The notes under the pieces are model-generated. The model worked only from the letters and a program-made list of their open reading frames with translations. It was not told the origin of the DNA and made no database searches. Position numbers and translations under genes: made by a program. A stretch of DNA of 64,000 bases, taken from contig OZ010800.1 in the NCBI GenBank assembly GCA_963932465.1, forward strand, positions 100,149,307 to 100,213,306. Direction: 5' to 3'. The stretch comes from Maratus speciosus (Eukaryota; Arthropoda; Arachnida; Araneae; Salticidae). Shown here in pieces: positions 36,186 through 48,880 of this stretch; the first letter of the stretch is position 1, and every line of letters begins with the position of its first letter.

Positions 36186-37020
36186 TGATAATAGTATTGA
36201 AGTTTGGGACAAATTGCTTCTTACTCCTCAGAAAAAACAGACTTTTGACCTCGAAACTCTATTCACCAATATACCTATTGATAGGCTATATAATGTTTTA
36301 ATGAACATTTTTGATTTATGTTCTTTACATGATGAATTGATTATTAATATAGAATCATTTTTAAGTTTATGCCATTTTTGTTTTTACAATAATTATGTAA
36401 ACTTTTAATAACAATACTTTTAATCAGATCTGTGGAATTCGGATGGGAACAAATTAGTCTAGTCGTTGCCATCAAAATACTCAAGGCCGAAGGACACTAG
36501 TTGTGACGTCATCACTAATGGACCGACTTCACACTAGTGTTGGATTTCACACCGGGAATTTTTGAATAGCAATTTTCTTTTCTTTTATTTGTGGAATATC
36601 TATCATCTTATAAAACAATGCTAACTATTTAAACTTACTGGTGAGAATTCGGAATCCCTAAATAAAAATTCAGCCACATGCGGAATGCAACAGCTTTGCT
36701 TTGCTTGGCTGATTTTTTATTTTGGGATTCCAAGTTCTCACCAGTAAGTTGAAATAGTTAGTATTGCTTTATAGGATTATTTATATTCAATTAAAAAAAA
36801 TAACAGAAAATTGCTATTCAAAATTTTCCGGTGTGAATTCCAACAGTAGTGAGAATTCGGTCGATTACTGATGACGTCACAACTCTTGTCCTCAGGCCTT
36901 GAGAAATTCGATGGCAACGGTCTAGTACTGCTGCTAATTTATTTTTATTTTACTATGAATATAACTATATAATACAATATGATAAATATTTAAGGGTCAT
37001 TAGGTATATTGTCTTGTTTT
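36186..37020 (+). pseudogene. Penelope-like reverse transcriptase fragment, split by a MITE
   Basis: The enzyme would copy element RNA at a nicked target. Before the insertion the frame gives DNSIEVWDKLLL, then TFDLETLFTNIPIDRLYNVL (the FDxxxLFTNIP block of this group) and FLSLCHFCFYNNYVNF; after a frame change NNTFNQICGIRMGTN follows, ending at about 36454. After the MITE the sequence resumes with NLFLFYYEYNYI and a worn IRYIVLF in the place of the catalytic RYIDD, near 36935-37015. That continuity on both sides of the insertion supports the reading. The catalytic aspartates are gone and both ends are missing. Related reverse transcriptases with YTNIP motifs outside Penelope cannot be excluded. 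Confidence 0.72.
36455..36929. mobile_element. foldback MITE with ~220-bp arms (475 bp)
   Basis: The left arm begins AGTCTAGTCGTTGCCATC and the right arm, read inward, AGTACTAGACCGTTGCCATC. The arms match nearly throughout: CTCAAGGCC, GTTGTGACGTCATCA, TTCACACCGG, TTTTGAATAGCAATTTTCT, GTGAGAA and GGAATCCC. Only about 40 bp near 36670-36715 lies between them. No coding capacity. The two copies of GTGACGTCATCA could act as CRE/ATF-like sites, but that is only motif resemblance. Confidence 0.85.
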
Positions 37021-37504
37021 GGTCTTTGTGTATTTTAAATGCGTATTTAGAAATATGCAAAAAAATCGTGTTTTGTTACATGATTTGATTTTGTTATTAT
37101 TAATATTGCCATGTACGTCTCTTGGAAATAGAGAAAGTGAATGTTGCGGGGATAAGAACTCCTACCAGTGTATTTATATTTTGCTTTCTGCGAAGTTGAA
37201 CGCAAGTTTAAAAAAAAAAAAAAAACGTTAGTGCTTGAAAAATTAAAAAAAAAAAAATAGATATTTCAAGAATGGAGACTTTCATAAACTAACTGTGACA
37301 TGGACGTCTCAGAAAAAATTTTGGATTTCGACAGCTTTAATGGAGTAGTTGTTACCAGAATTCAATAGCCGAATTATTACGTATATGTTTTTTCTCATTT
37401 GTCATGCCGACGTCAAACTGTCGAATATAAAATTTTAATTTCTTCAAGCGGATACTACTGCAGTGAAACAATCAATGGATCAAGCAAAATTATGCAACTC
37501 ACTA

Positions 37505-37556
<52 letters not shown>

Positions 37557-37800
37557 TTGTTGCGTTTGATTATTGCATTTACGAATAATTGCTCTTGAAC
37601 CACATAACTGGGGAAAAAGTCGTTATTGTAGTTGCTTTTAAATGAATTGCTAAATAATGCTCATAAATGTATCTGGAAAAGATTGCTCATTGCTTTAGGA
37701 AAGCTCGATTTGTAATTCCTACTTCAGAAAACGTCCTAGAATCAGTTGAAGTCAAAATAAGTTATAAAGTCTAATAAATGACTCAAAATGTGTATATAGA
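37021..37800. other. gene-free; long A run
   Basis: The A run at 37505-37554 is about 50 bases long, with a shorter one near 37209-37226. The frame at 37019-37231 overlaps the tail of the Penelope-like fragment and shows no further family resemblance. Confidence 0.45.
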
Positions 37801-38035
37801 AATGAAAAGATGAATGGAGCAGATTGTGCATCAGCCGACAAGAAAGTGTTCTTGACCTATGCTAACAATTCTGCGAACGTTTCGATAGAGATATATCACG
37901 ATGTGGAAAGTGATAACAGAAATACAAATGACCACTATTCTGAAAAATTTGAATACGCTGGTGAAAATTAAACATATCAGGACGCTTTGAAAATGTTTAG
38001 GTGACTCGAAAAAATTGTTCTAAAAAATTGAAAAT
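37801..38035 (+). pseudogene. possible pogo/Tigger transposase C-terminal scrap
   Basis: One frame reads NEKMNGADCASADKKVFLTY, an acidic HDVESDNRNTND patch, then after a stop TYQDALKMF and a second stop before LEKIVLKN. Pogo/Tigger transposases often end with an acidic patch followed by an SxxEAlxxxxxlxxyxE helix, which this weakly resembles. No other part of such a protein was found nearby. Low confidence. Confidence 0.25.
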
Positions 38036-39711
38036 AACACACATAATAACAAACTTGCAATGTGTTAATGCAAGTCTAAATTCGTACTAACAAAACAAAA
38101 CAAAAACAAAAAACAACAAAAAAAAAAAAACAAGCATCGATAGAAAAAAGTAGCTTTATTTCTTTGAACTACTGCGTGAAATATGAGTTATGTAATTGCA
38201 TTTGTTAAATTAAATGATTTTTATTAAATTGTACAACGTACAATTAAAACAATTTCGTATTGGTAATATTTGTTTTTGGGTTCAAACACTTTTTTAGATT
38301 ATTAAAACAATAAAGATTGTCCAATTTCATTGAAAATTTTATTTTAAAGAACAACACGAAAGGTCACGAACGTAAAATTATACGATTTGATCATTTGCTC
38401 TTCTTTTGTTGCTGAAAGGTCTTTCTGAATAAGAAGGAATATTGTATAAAAAAAAAAAAACGCTCCCGATCGATTCCACACTAGGCAGAGTTTACTGAAT
38501 TTATAAAGAAATTAAGTTAATCATCTGTATTTCCAAAACAAGGAGAAATGAAGTTTTTTTTTTTCTTTACGATCTTTGTTCCGTTTTATAATATTATGTA
38601 CAATATGAAACTTTCAATTCAGAAGCAATTCCTTTCATTCAGAGTTTTTAATATGAAAATTTACATATACTATTTAAACGATTTTATATTAATCTCATGA
38701 AATTAATTTCCGTTCAATTTAATTTAATTTGATAAGTGTGTGATTTTTTATAAATGCTATTTTCTCACTACACTATTACCAGTTATTTTTTCGGAAATAA
38801 TGAAAAAAGTAAAACGGATTGTTTTCGGGAATGTTCGCTTATTGTTGTTCTACGTTAGTCTACACTAAGAAATGTCCGGAACTCTATAACAGTGACCAAC
38901 AGAGTTCCAACAGAATCCTGCTTAGATACTTGAAAAATTAGAAGGTTCATTTCAATCATTTATTTATGTACTTTAGATTTTATATACCTACAATTAGCCA
39001 CAGCATAAAAAAAAAAATCCAGACGGTCTCCGTGAATTGCCTGCAGTGGCCCAACAGTTTGAGTTGCTTGGGAATACTCATTTGACAAATGAGGAGTTCA
39101 CAAACATTGTAGACCATGTCCATTTCGAATAAAAAATGACAAAGTTCATTTAGAAGTTATATAAAATATGTTTCATTCACTCCCACAGTGAACAGAGTCT
39201 GTTTTCACATAGTTTCTCATATATGGCATCTGGTTACATATTTGGTTTATTTTGAGAGTGGATAAATAAGATCCTTTGCACATTCTAAATGGACTATCTC
39301 ATTTTTTAGGTAAATTTCGTATGAAATACTTTCTATTATATTCTCCCCTATGTTGGAATTTCTGAAAAAGCTTTGCAGATCTACACAGATCTCAACACAC
39401 CTAGAACTCAAATCTACCCTCAGCAAAAACTCTCTCTCTCTCTCTATATATATATATATGTACATATATCACTTTATTATGGACACAATGACTTCCAAAA
39501 TTTTACACGAATTTCTTCCTTACAGATAAATAAAATGAAGGGAATTACAATCTCGGTCAAGTTCGTTAATGGGCAAAATCGGACGAAGGAGAGGGGTTTT
39601 GTGAAAAAAGAAAAACTCCCACAACTTCTTAATTATAATACATATCGAATCAGTTTAAAGTTATTATTACTTCTAAAAAAATGGCAAAAATGAATGTATT
39701 ACAGATGTTTT

Positions 39712-39750
<39 letters not shown>

Positions 39751-40288
39751 GTTCAAGACGCGAAAAAAATGTGGTTTTAGAGAGAAAAAAATCCATAACT
39801 TCCTAAATTCACAAGATATCAAATCCGCATGAATTTATTATAAATCTTCTTAATATTATCTACAACTTTTATGCTGACATATTTATAACATGACCATTTC
39901 TTACAGAAAAAATAAATTATAAATTCACACCGATTGAAGAAATAAATATCGTATTAAGGGTATATTCAAATTTAAACTGCTTATTTTCTGACTCTTGTTT
40001 AAAATTCATTTTTCTTTCAACCGCATCCAATTTAAGGTTCTCTTATTCAGAAACTATATAATGTGCGTAAAGTTCGATTTTTTGATGGAGGCAGAATGTA
40101 TTTCAAAAAATGATGTCAAAGTGACCATTTTGTGCAAAATGTCCGAAAGCGAAGGTGCTGGAAATGAAAAATATGGTCCTACTGAGAAAATAATTGCTTA
40201 TAAATAAAGTTCTAATTTATTGAACAAAAAATAAAATCACAGGTCTGTTATAAATCTCTTCAAAATTCACGTCACCAAGTTTCATGTT
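38036..40288. other. gene-free stretch with simple repeats
   Basis: A-rich patches near 38096-38131 and 38447-38460, a CT then TA tract at 39429-39458, and an A run at 39716-39746. Small frames at 39373-40207 have no family resemblance. Confidence 0.45.
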
Positions 40289-40920
40289 TCTCTCTATTCT
40301 AAAAAAAAGTAACTACCGCTGTCACCGCCGCCGCCGCCGCCGGTTTTGAATTTTTTGTGACTGGAGGCCTTTCTTCGTTAATATTAACAAAAATAATGCA
40401 TACAAAAATATGAAAATCGGTGGTTTTATACAGAAATGTTTGATAAACACGCTGATGCAGACAGTTTTCAAATCGAAGAATTATTTTAAGAGTTATTTAA
40501 TGCTAAAGTTGGACAAAATCGTTCCACTAAAAAAGTTTTATAGCAGCAAAAACTATACATGGCAGTGTAATCATTTTTAGATCATTTTATGCGTTAGAAT
40601 TTGCCGGAGTGCAGATTGCATTAATTTTTTTATTTTGACTCATTTTTTCAGGTTTTATTTCTATTTTAAATTCAAATTTTCAGCATTTCTAGAGATATTT
40701 TTTAAAGATTTCAGAAAATTGTACTAATTTAAACTGTTGCCAGCCGTATAAAAAGCGCAAGCAATAATGTTTGCTTCAAATAAAAAATTTATTTACACGT
40801 GACTATTATAAACAGGAAAAAAACTTTCAAATTAGAATTAAATAATTACGTATAAAAAGCAGGAACTTATTAAAAATTACGTCATAAAAAGTATACTCGT
40901 GAATTTTAAAAGAGAAAGGA
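40289..40920 (+). mobile_element. Helitron-like element, truncated head-to-tail copy
   Basis: Aligns with 40921-41520 from TCTCTCTATTCTAAAAAAAA through (GCC)n, GGTTTTGAATTTTTTGTGAC and TCTTCGTTAATATTAA to the AATTACGTCATAAAAA block. It lacks the 3' hairpin end and runs straight into the second copy. The GCC tract has more repeats here than in copy 2. Confidence 0.7.
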
Positions 40921-41898
40921 TCTCTCTATTCTAAAAAAAAGTAACTACCGCTGTCACCGCCGCCGCCGCCGGTTTTGAATTTTTTGTGACCGGAGGTGTT
41001 TCTTCGTTAATATTAAAAAAACTGTTGCATACAAAAATATGAAAATCGGTAGTATTATAGAGAAATGTTTGATAAGCACGCTGATATAGACAGTTTTCAA
41101 ATCGAAGAATTATTTTAAGAGATATTTAATGCCAAAGTTGGACAAAATCGTTCCATTAAAAAAGTTTTATAGGAGCAAAAACTGTACATAGGAATTTAAT
41201 CATTTTTAGATCATTTTATGCGTCAGAATTTCCCGGTGTGCAGATTGCAGTTAGTTTTTTAATTTGAATAATTTTTCGAGGTTTTATTTCTATTTTAAAT
41301 TCAAATTTTCAGCATTTCGAGAGATATTTTTTACAAATTTAGAAAATTGTATTAATTTAAACTGTTGCCAACAGTATAAACATCTCAAACAGTAATGTTT
41401 GCTTCAAATTAAAAATTTATTTTACACGTGACTATTATAAACAAAAAATATAAAAAGCAGGAACTCATTGAAAATTACGTCATAAAAACTATAGTTACAC
41501 GTGAATTTTAAATGAGAAAGAACATTGTAAAATAATAAATTCAGCAACATACGTTAGAAGTCCTAAATAGGAGAATTTACGTCATATTGCACTTATTACG
41601 TAAAATGAACAAAAAATAATATTGCAAAACAGTTTTAATTTAAAAATTGCGCGAGACATTTACTTGACATTTTAAGATGATCATAATATTTCATTTCTAA
41701 CAAAAGTATTTTGACGTGAATATTAAAAAGAGAAAGAAAAGTTTGGTGAAAATTACGTCAGATTATAATTGTCAGATTCAAATTATAATTCAATCTTCCG
41801 AAATCTTTTTAAAGGCGATCAAATTAGCGTGCTGTTAGAGTCTGCGGTGTCTGTACGGGGGTTGACGAGCGTAGCTCGTAGGGGGCAGAGCCCCCTAG
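40921..41898 (+). mobile_element. short non-autonomous Helitron
   Basis: Begins TCTCTCTATTC directly after an A (40920) and ends CTAG directly before a T (41899), as expected for insertion between A and T. Just before CTAG is a perfect hairpin, GGGGGC-AGA-GCCCCC, preceded by a second palindrome, CGAGCGTAGCTCG. TC start, CTRR end and a subterminal hairpin are the classic Helitron marks. No Rep/helicase is encoded, so it would depend on an autonomous partner. Total length is 978 bp. A tract of GCC repeats lies near 40958-40972. The AT-rich interior has repeated ACGTCA and TTACACGTGACTATTATAAAC words. Confidence 0.82.
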
Positions 41899-42039
41899 TT
41901 TCTTTTAAAATTGAATCCGAATTAGTGTCAGAAATTTTCGAGTTCTTGAGCATGGAAAAATATATGTTTTTCAATACCGCCTAAGCATGATTTTGATAAA
42001 ACATATATAATTTTATTTATAAAACACATATAAAATATT

Positions 42040-42083
<44 letters not shown>

Positions 42084-43419
42084 AAAAACTCACCAATAGT
42101 GGCCAGATAAAATTTTTAAACTGCGTTTTTCTCAATCATGATTTAGTTTTTTACTAATTAGTACTTAACTTCGAAACCTTCCTCCGCCTGTAGGCTGAGC
42201 CGGTAGGGATTTTTTTTTAATGGGCATGGTCTACAATGTTTGCAGAGGTCGCATTATATAGGGGAAATTTTACTGTTCATACCAGAATCCTTAATCAGTA
42301 ATCTTTATGATTATTTTATTTAAGATATGCTATAGAAATGTACGGTGAAGATATTATTTTTAAAATAGTGGTAGGAGCAATAAACTTTTCCATATAGAAT
42401 GCCACTCCTGTGGTTGTGAGCACCTCAAATAATATTTAAAATCGTCATTTGGTTATTTGGCTTAAAATTTTAATTTTATAAATGATTTCCAACCTTTATA
42501 TAAATGATTTCCAACCTTTCGTTGCAGTTGCGTTGATTCTTTCATCCATCAGTGACAAGTAATCTTTTATGTTTTTTCTATTACTTTTAGTTCTTTTTTC
42601 GATCATTTAACATGGCGCTCGATTTTACGAATTGTTCGTTTTTACGAACGGATTTACTGGTCCCAACCATCATCCCATTGAACTAATGTTACTCCCATTT
42701 ACGAACTTTCGGTTTTACGAACACATTATATGAGTTCGTAAAATCGAGCGTCTACTGTGTATTGTTTAGCAAATCATTATCCCGAGTTGTATGATACTTT
42801 AATGCTTCTAGAATCTAAGATATTGGAAATAATTGTCTGTGCTAGAAAATAACAAATACATTTGTTTGGAATAATTACAGTTAAATATATGTTTAATTTT
42901 AGAACCTGCTCACGTAGTTTTTGGGCGATTTCTTCAACTGTTAATTCCTGACACGAGGCCAAATACGAAAGTATCCATTTTAATAAATGTCAAAATTTTA
43001 TTTCAATATATAATTGCTGTTTTTCATATAAAAAATATTGTTAGTATCGTTAGTGAAAAATGTAAAAAATATATATTAAATGTAAAAAAAATATATAAAT
43101 TTTGAATTTAAAAAATATATGTTGTTTTCAACTATATTCTGTAATCCGAATTCCCCTGGTTGGAACTCCTTGTTGACATAAAAAGTTATTTCGACTGAAC
43201 TCTCTAGTTAAAAAATTTACATTTCACTCAAAAAATGCTTTTTTTCAGAATTATTTTCTTATTTTTCTATAGTATAAAATAGGAAGCACCTAAAAGTGAT
43301 CATTTAAAAATTTTTCAAATGTTGAATAGACGTAACAGAAATTTTCAGTGATTTGTATTATTAAAGTTTTGGAAAGGCTCTTGAGAATGTATGAATCCAA
43401 TGAAATTTCAATGTTAGAG

Positions 43420-43423
<4 letters not shown>
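41899..43423. other. gene-free; A run and a MITE
   Basis: A homopolymer spans about 42044-42080. A Tigger-type MITE lies at 42608-42761. On the minus strand 42900-42990 reads like a short peptide, but see rejected items. Confidence 0.45.
42608..42761. mobile_element. Tigger/pogo-type MITE, copy 1
   Basis: The right end TCGAGCGTCTACTGTGTA and the worn left end GCGCTCGATTTTACGAA are inverted. The interior, GTTTTTACGAACnGATnTACTGG, TCCCATTTACGAACTTTC and GATTTTACGAACACATT-like, matches the copy at 62224-62382. The left terminal CAGTAGA is lost. Confidence 0.75.

Positions 43424-43460
<37 letters not shown>
43424..43460. repeat. (AT)n microsatellite at the Gypsy insertion point
   Basis: Uninterrupted AT tract that ends exactly where the LTR starts. 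Confidence 0.92.
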
Positions 43461-43464
<4 letters not shown>

Positions 43465-44091
43465 ACGAATTTTGAAGTATTAGTTTTTGTATTTTTATAT
43501 CTCAATTTGTCGTTTTTCTTCAAGCAAGTAAGCCGTAATCGGAGTCAATAGGAATTCAATGGGAATTTGGCGAAATACTGGAAATAGCGGCAAGTTGGCA
43601 TCAGTTTTGGTGACTAATTTTGGTCGCCAAATTTCACGGTATATCGACAAGTTGGCGATAAACTTGGCGCTGTTGGGCGGCAGAGCCGGTCGCCCCCCCC
43701 CCCCCCCCCCCCTAAGTATGGGGATGCATTAATGCTGTTCTGGGTTTTTCGAGAGGATTCCAGAAATTTCCAGCTTAGTAAGCTGTGGAAGGTTTCGGAA
43801 CATTCCTTCGTTCCTATATATATTGGAGCGGAGCAGGGCGTTGGTCCGTTGGTGGTTAGTCAGTGAGTATTAAGCTGGACGAGTGATTCGATAGGTTTAG
43901 AATGGGTTTACTTGACTTTCCGACACTTTTACATGTGTACTGTAACGAGATGTTGTGTGGAGAGTCTCTGTGAGTTATTTCGGCAGTATTTTGTTCGGTT
44001 ATTGGAGTGTTTTCCCAAGTTTTAGTGTTATTTGGTGAGTTACAAGGATTGTTGCTGCAAATACTTGTAAATAAATTGCTTCACTCTTTAA

Positions 44092-45050
44092 CCCTTTGAG
44101 CTCTGCCGGGTGAATTTTCACCCACATAAAATCAAAATCTTTTAATTTCCTTTAAAAAGTATCCATTTTAATTGCAAAAACTGGGTTTTGTAGATTTTAC
44201 TTGTCTTCTTAAAATCTAGATGGCAGCACTATTCTTTGCAAATATCTAGTAGGTTTTTAATGCGACCTTAAAAACACTCCAATTTTGAAGGTTTAGAAAT
44301 TTTGTATTTTTCAAGCATTATAAAGAAATATTTTTCAAAGGAGATAACATTTTTTTCTCTTGGACACATCAAACATTTAATAATAATTACATGCAAATCA
44401 CTAAACTGAAAATTTAAATAATTACAGGGGATAGAAATAAGTAATGATAGAATTTTCTACCAGCAGAGCTCTAAGGACTACAAAAATGTGCTTTGTCACT
44501 AGATGGCAGCATTAAAATTACATACCAGACAGTGTTTCACAACCAAAATTTAGATGCTTATCATTTAATTCCAAGGAATTTAAATTTGTGTTTAATTCAG
44601 CAGATTGACGAGTTTATTATGTTTTAAATATTTATAAATAAAAATTAAATATTTTTAAAATCTGTTTCATCTATAAATTTGATTAGTTTGTATTTTTATA
44701 TTATGATTTAAAAAATTTTAAATTTTGAATTTTCTCATTTAATAAATTTTTTAAATATTTTCATAGTCTTAGAATTTGTTTAAACAATGTAACTGCTTAA
44801 AATATGTTGAAATTTCAGCAATTATAGTAATTTTAGAATAACTTTGCGGTGTCATTTCTTGTATTTGCGTGTTGAAATGAATGCTGTAGAACTCTGATGG
44901 TGGAAAAACTTCCCACGTCCCCCAGCCTAAAAAAGGGGTATTTAAAAAAAAAAATTAATCACATGGTTCAATTTCAGACAGTCCCCTAATCACATTTTAA
45001 GTGTTTTTCTAGCATATTTTTAAAATTTTAATAACCCGGAGCTCAAAGGG
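44092..45050. mobile_element. piggyBac-like TTAA element A inside the LTR
   Basis: TTAA at 44088-44091 and 45051-45054. Left end CCCTTTGAGCTCTGCCGGGT; right end, read inward, CCCTTTGAGCTCCGGGTTAT. CCC starts plus TTAA targets are the piggyBac pattern. It is 959 bp, with no transposase frame. AGATGGCAGCA occurs twice inside (44219 and 44502). Confidence 0.85.
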
Positions 45051-45054
45051 TTAA

Positions 45055-45788
45055 CCCTTTATCTACTGACGGTAAATTTTAACTCCTGGAAAATATATTG
45101 CCTTTTTTGTGGTGTAAGATGATGTATTTCCTAAAAAAACTCCTTGTACTTCGCAAGTATTCCATGATGCATAATTCTCCAAAATGTCATCAATAATGGT
45201 GTGAAGGATATCATTCTGTTTCTTTGTGGATGATCTTTAGAATTTTTTATTATAGCGTTTATATTAAACTTCAGTCACTAGCCTTTATTTTAACATTTTA
45301 TATACTGACGGTACTTATAATTACCATTAAAATAACTTGTTATAAAATTCATTTAATACATTGATTAGTTGTAATATAGTTTAGAATGAGTTATAGATGC
45401 ATTACTTTATCTTGTTCCAAGAACATTATGGGTTACACAAAGCAAAAATATGTTTAAAAGGAGTATTTATTTGCCTTTGCATCTTTTCAGCTTTCTTGGC
45501 GTTTTTTCAATTCCGAAATATTTCTATATTTCTATTGTAAGAGCATTATATTTGTACATTTCCTAGTTCTACAAAATACGCAGAAAAATATAAAAAAAAA
45601 AAATGAATAGTGTTATAAATATTACAAAAAATCCCTATAAATTTAATTTTGATGAATCCTTGTAAATCCTTCAATCCTTCTAAAATTTATTAAATGATTA
45701 TGCAAATCTTCTAATGTAGATTAAACAATCCACAAAAATGCTTTATAAGATAAAATTTTCACGAATTCATAATTCAGTACATAAAGGG
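45055..45788. mobile_element. piggyBac-like TTAA element B inside the LTR
   Basis: Shares the TTAA at 45051-45054 with element A and has its own at 45789-45792. Left end CCCTTTATCTACTGACGG; right end, read inward, CCCTTTATGTACTGAATTAT. A similar word, TATACTGACGGTA, recurs inside near 45302. It is 734 bp with no coding capacity. Confidence 0.83.
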
Positions 45789-45847
45789 TTAAAGAGTTCA
45801 TTCGAGCTTAAACACCATAATATTGGAAGAACCCTATAAACGCAACA

Positions 45848-46395
45848 ATTGATGTCAGAAGCGGAGTTTTATGTTGATAAGAAGAAGGATGGAAGAACTA
45901 CTAAAAGAGCTTTTGGAAGCTATGGATGACGTAAAGGCAGAATGTTAAGGAGAAAATAGAGAAAAGAGTCGATTTCGTAGAAGAGAAAATTCAAAATGAA
46001 ATTAGTAAAATAGGGCGGAGGCTGCCGGAGAATGAAAAGCCCCATCTCAAATACTCTTCGGTCGTGATCTTCCTCTGTCTGCGGATCTTCTGTTCGGCCG
46101 TCCTCCTGATGCTCCTTCATCGCCTGAAGAATACGCGGTAAACTCCAGCCACGAATTAAGAGGAACCGTCGTCTCACAAGGAACAAATCGGCCTGCCATC
46201 CGAGGAGATGAAGACCCGGTAAGGCCACGAAGGTGAAAAAGTGCGGCTGTGGAATCCCAAACGTGTAAGAGACTATCTCCAAAGTTAAAACAAACTGGAG
46301 CAGTCCTTACGCAGTCCTCAACAGACTCGTGCGGATAACAAAAATCGCCGCAGTACAAAAACAAAGGTAATACATTATAACCAACTAGTCCTTAT
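45848..46395 (+). pseudogene. Gypsy internal remnant: gag start joined to integrase end
   Basis: TTGATGTCAGAAGCGGAG at 45849 is a typical Gypsy primer-binding region. The gag start follows: MEELLKELLEAMDDVKAE from 45889, then after a frame change KEKIEKRVDFVEEKI and EISKIGRRL, the charged coiled-coil-like N-terminus of this group. Near 46045 the text changes to the integrase C-terminal region: ILFGRDLPLSADLLFGRPPD, later VRLWNPKR, LSPKLK-like and KVIHYNQL near 46366-46389. About 4 kb of gag-pol (nucleocapsid, protease, reverse transcriptase, RNase H, integrase core) must be missing in between. The element is dead. No 3' LTR follows. Confidence 0.78.
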
Positions 46396-47499
<1,104 letters not shown>

Positions 47500-47500
<1 letters not shown>

Positions 47501-48880
47501 AGCTGGGAGAGTCTGCACACATTGCAAAAGATTAATAATAAATATTCCAAATATTAATTTTTTGTTTAACCATGCATGAATAATTTTGACTTCATTTGTT
47601 TTTTATGCATTTCCATTGTCATTTTATTCAATGGGACTTTATTTAATCGCTGTTATTTAATGGAACAGGAGTAATAAAACCAAGAAAACTATCTCCCTAC
47701 AGGGTAGGAGAGATTGCGCACATGGGTATGAGAGATTGAGTACATGGGTAGAAGAGATTGTTATTAATAATAACTACAATTAAATAGTTAACAATAATAA
47801 TTATACTTTAATGACATTGTTGTAAACTTTTTGTGAGTAATTATTATTGTATTAGGAATGAATATTTCAACCTAATGTTTAAATAATTAAAATGTAAAGA
47901 ATTTTAAAAACAGTTAAAGAATTTTAATTTAAGAAGAAGAATGAAATATCAGTAAATGTAAGCCCAACTAATATTATAAAATAACATTAATCTACTTGAT
48001 AACAAGTTTAACTTGAAAATTACATCATATTCATTTCCACAGTTTCAATGTATTTTATTTGGTAACAGAAGTTGTCTTCGTCCACAATCGATGCATTTAT
48101 TGTTGTAATTCATGCTGCTTTCGTACAATCACTTGACACAAGAAATGCATGGAATCCAGTCAGTGGTCGAAGCTGACTCCTGGTAACGTTCCAGATATTC
48201 AATACACTCATACTCATCGACCTTCCTTTTTTTTTTCTTTCAGTTTTTTATGTCACTTTTTCTGGAAATACCTTATCTTCATATGTTTTTATTTTATTTT
48301 ATTTTATTTTTTTGTAGCGCATCCTTCTTAAGTCTTTTTTCATGTATATTTTGTGGATCAGTAACATTAGTTGCACTATGTTTCCTTTTGATTTCAAAGG
48401 CGTTAAACTACTTGGAATGGATTAAAGCTTTTCTAAAACATTATAAATGTTATTAGAAAATTTAATTTATTTAACAAAATTAAATTATTAGTAAATTAAT
48501 TGTTCAAAAATTATATTATATATACAAATATTTAATTAATTTATTAACACATATATTATTAATTTACTAAAAAAATAATTAAAATTAATTTAATAACAAC
48601 TGTCTTATGAATTTATGAATAAAATTTTTATCTGCAAAATTATTTTTTGCAAATCAATTTGTTGTCAAATCTAGTTTCAATAATTGTGTGTTTTTCCGAA
48701 ATTATTTCAAAATTGATTCATTCAGATGTCTCACACGTATGCAGCTCATGCAAATTTATCAGTAAGCTGCGTAATCACTTATATCCCTGAAACTTATGGG
48801 GAAATGCGCCATCCCTCCTAAGTAGCAGATGCGCAATCTCTCCTATTTTGGTAGGAGAGATTGCGCGGACTATTATTTAA
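47500..48880. mobile_element. probable DNA element with repeated GGAGAGATTGCGCAC motifs
   Basis: Words of the type (G)TAGGAGAGATTGCGCAC occur at about 47703, 47727 (worn), 47748 (worn) and 48846, with the inverse GCGCAATCTCTCCTA at 48829. A related GGGAGAGTCTGCACAC lies at 47505. The pair at 48829-48864 is a perfect 15-bp inverted repeat with a 6-base loop. Such clustered subterminal motifs suggest a transposase-binding array. The true ends, target duplication and superfamily are not determined. The frames at 48149-48456 are not convincing. Confidence 0.5.

Larger units (their letters stand above)
43461..45847 (+). repeat. Ty3/Gypsy LTR carrying two nested TTAA elements
   Basis: Starts TGTTACGAATTTTGAAG and ends ACGCAACA, that is TG...CA, followed by a primer-binding-type word. 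Subtracting the two insertions and their extra TTAAs leaves an LTR of about 686 bp. It includes a C run at 43693-43712 and a likely promoter area with TATATATAT near 43816 followed by GTTGGTCCGTTGG. This is the only LTR found; its partner is missing from the window's element. Recognition rests on the end sequences, the primer site and the Gypsy coding remnant that follows. Confidence 0.78.

Noticed and set aside
42777..42990. Minus-strand peptide with SYLASCQELTVEEIAQKLRE followed by CAG-GT, like an exon with a splice donor
   Set aside because: A stop lies just upstream and no acceptor AG falls between it and the peptide; no partner exon was found.
45920..46364. Minus-strand frames of 105 and 120 residues over the Gypsy remnant
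   Set aside because: Shadows of the plus-strand gag and integrase text, which carries the recognisable motifs.
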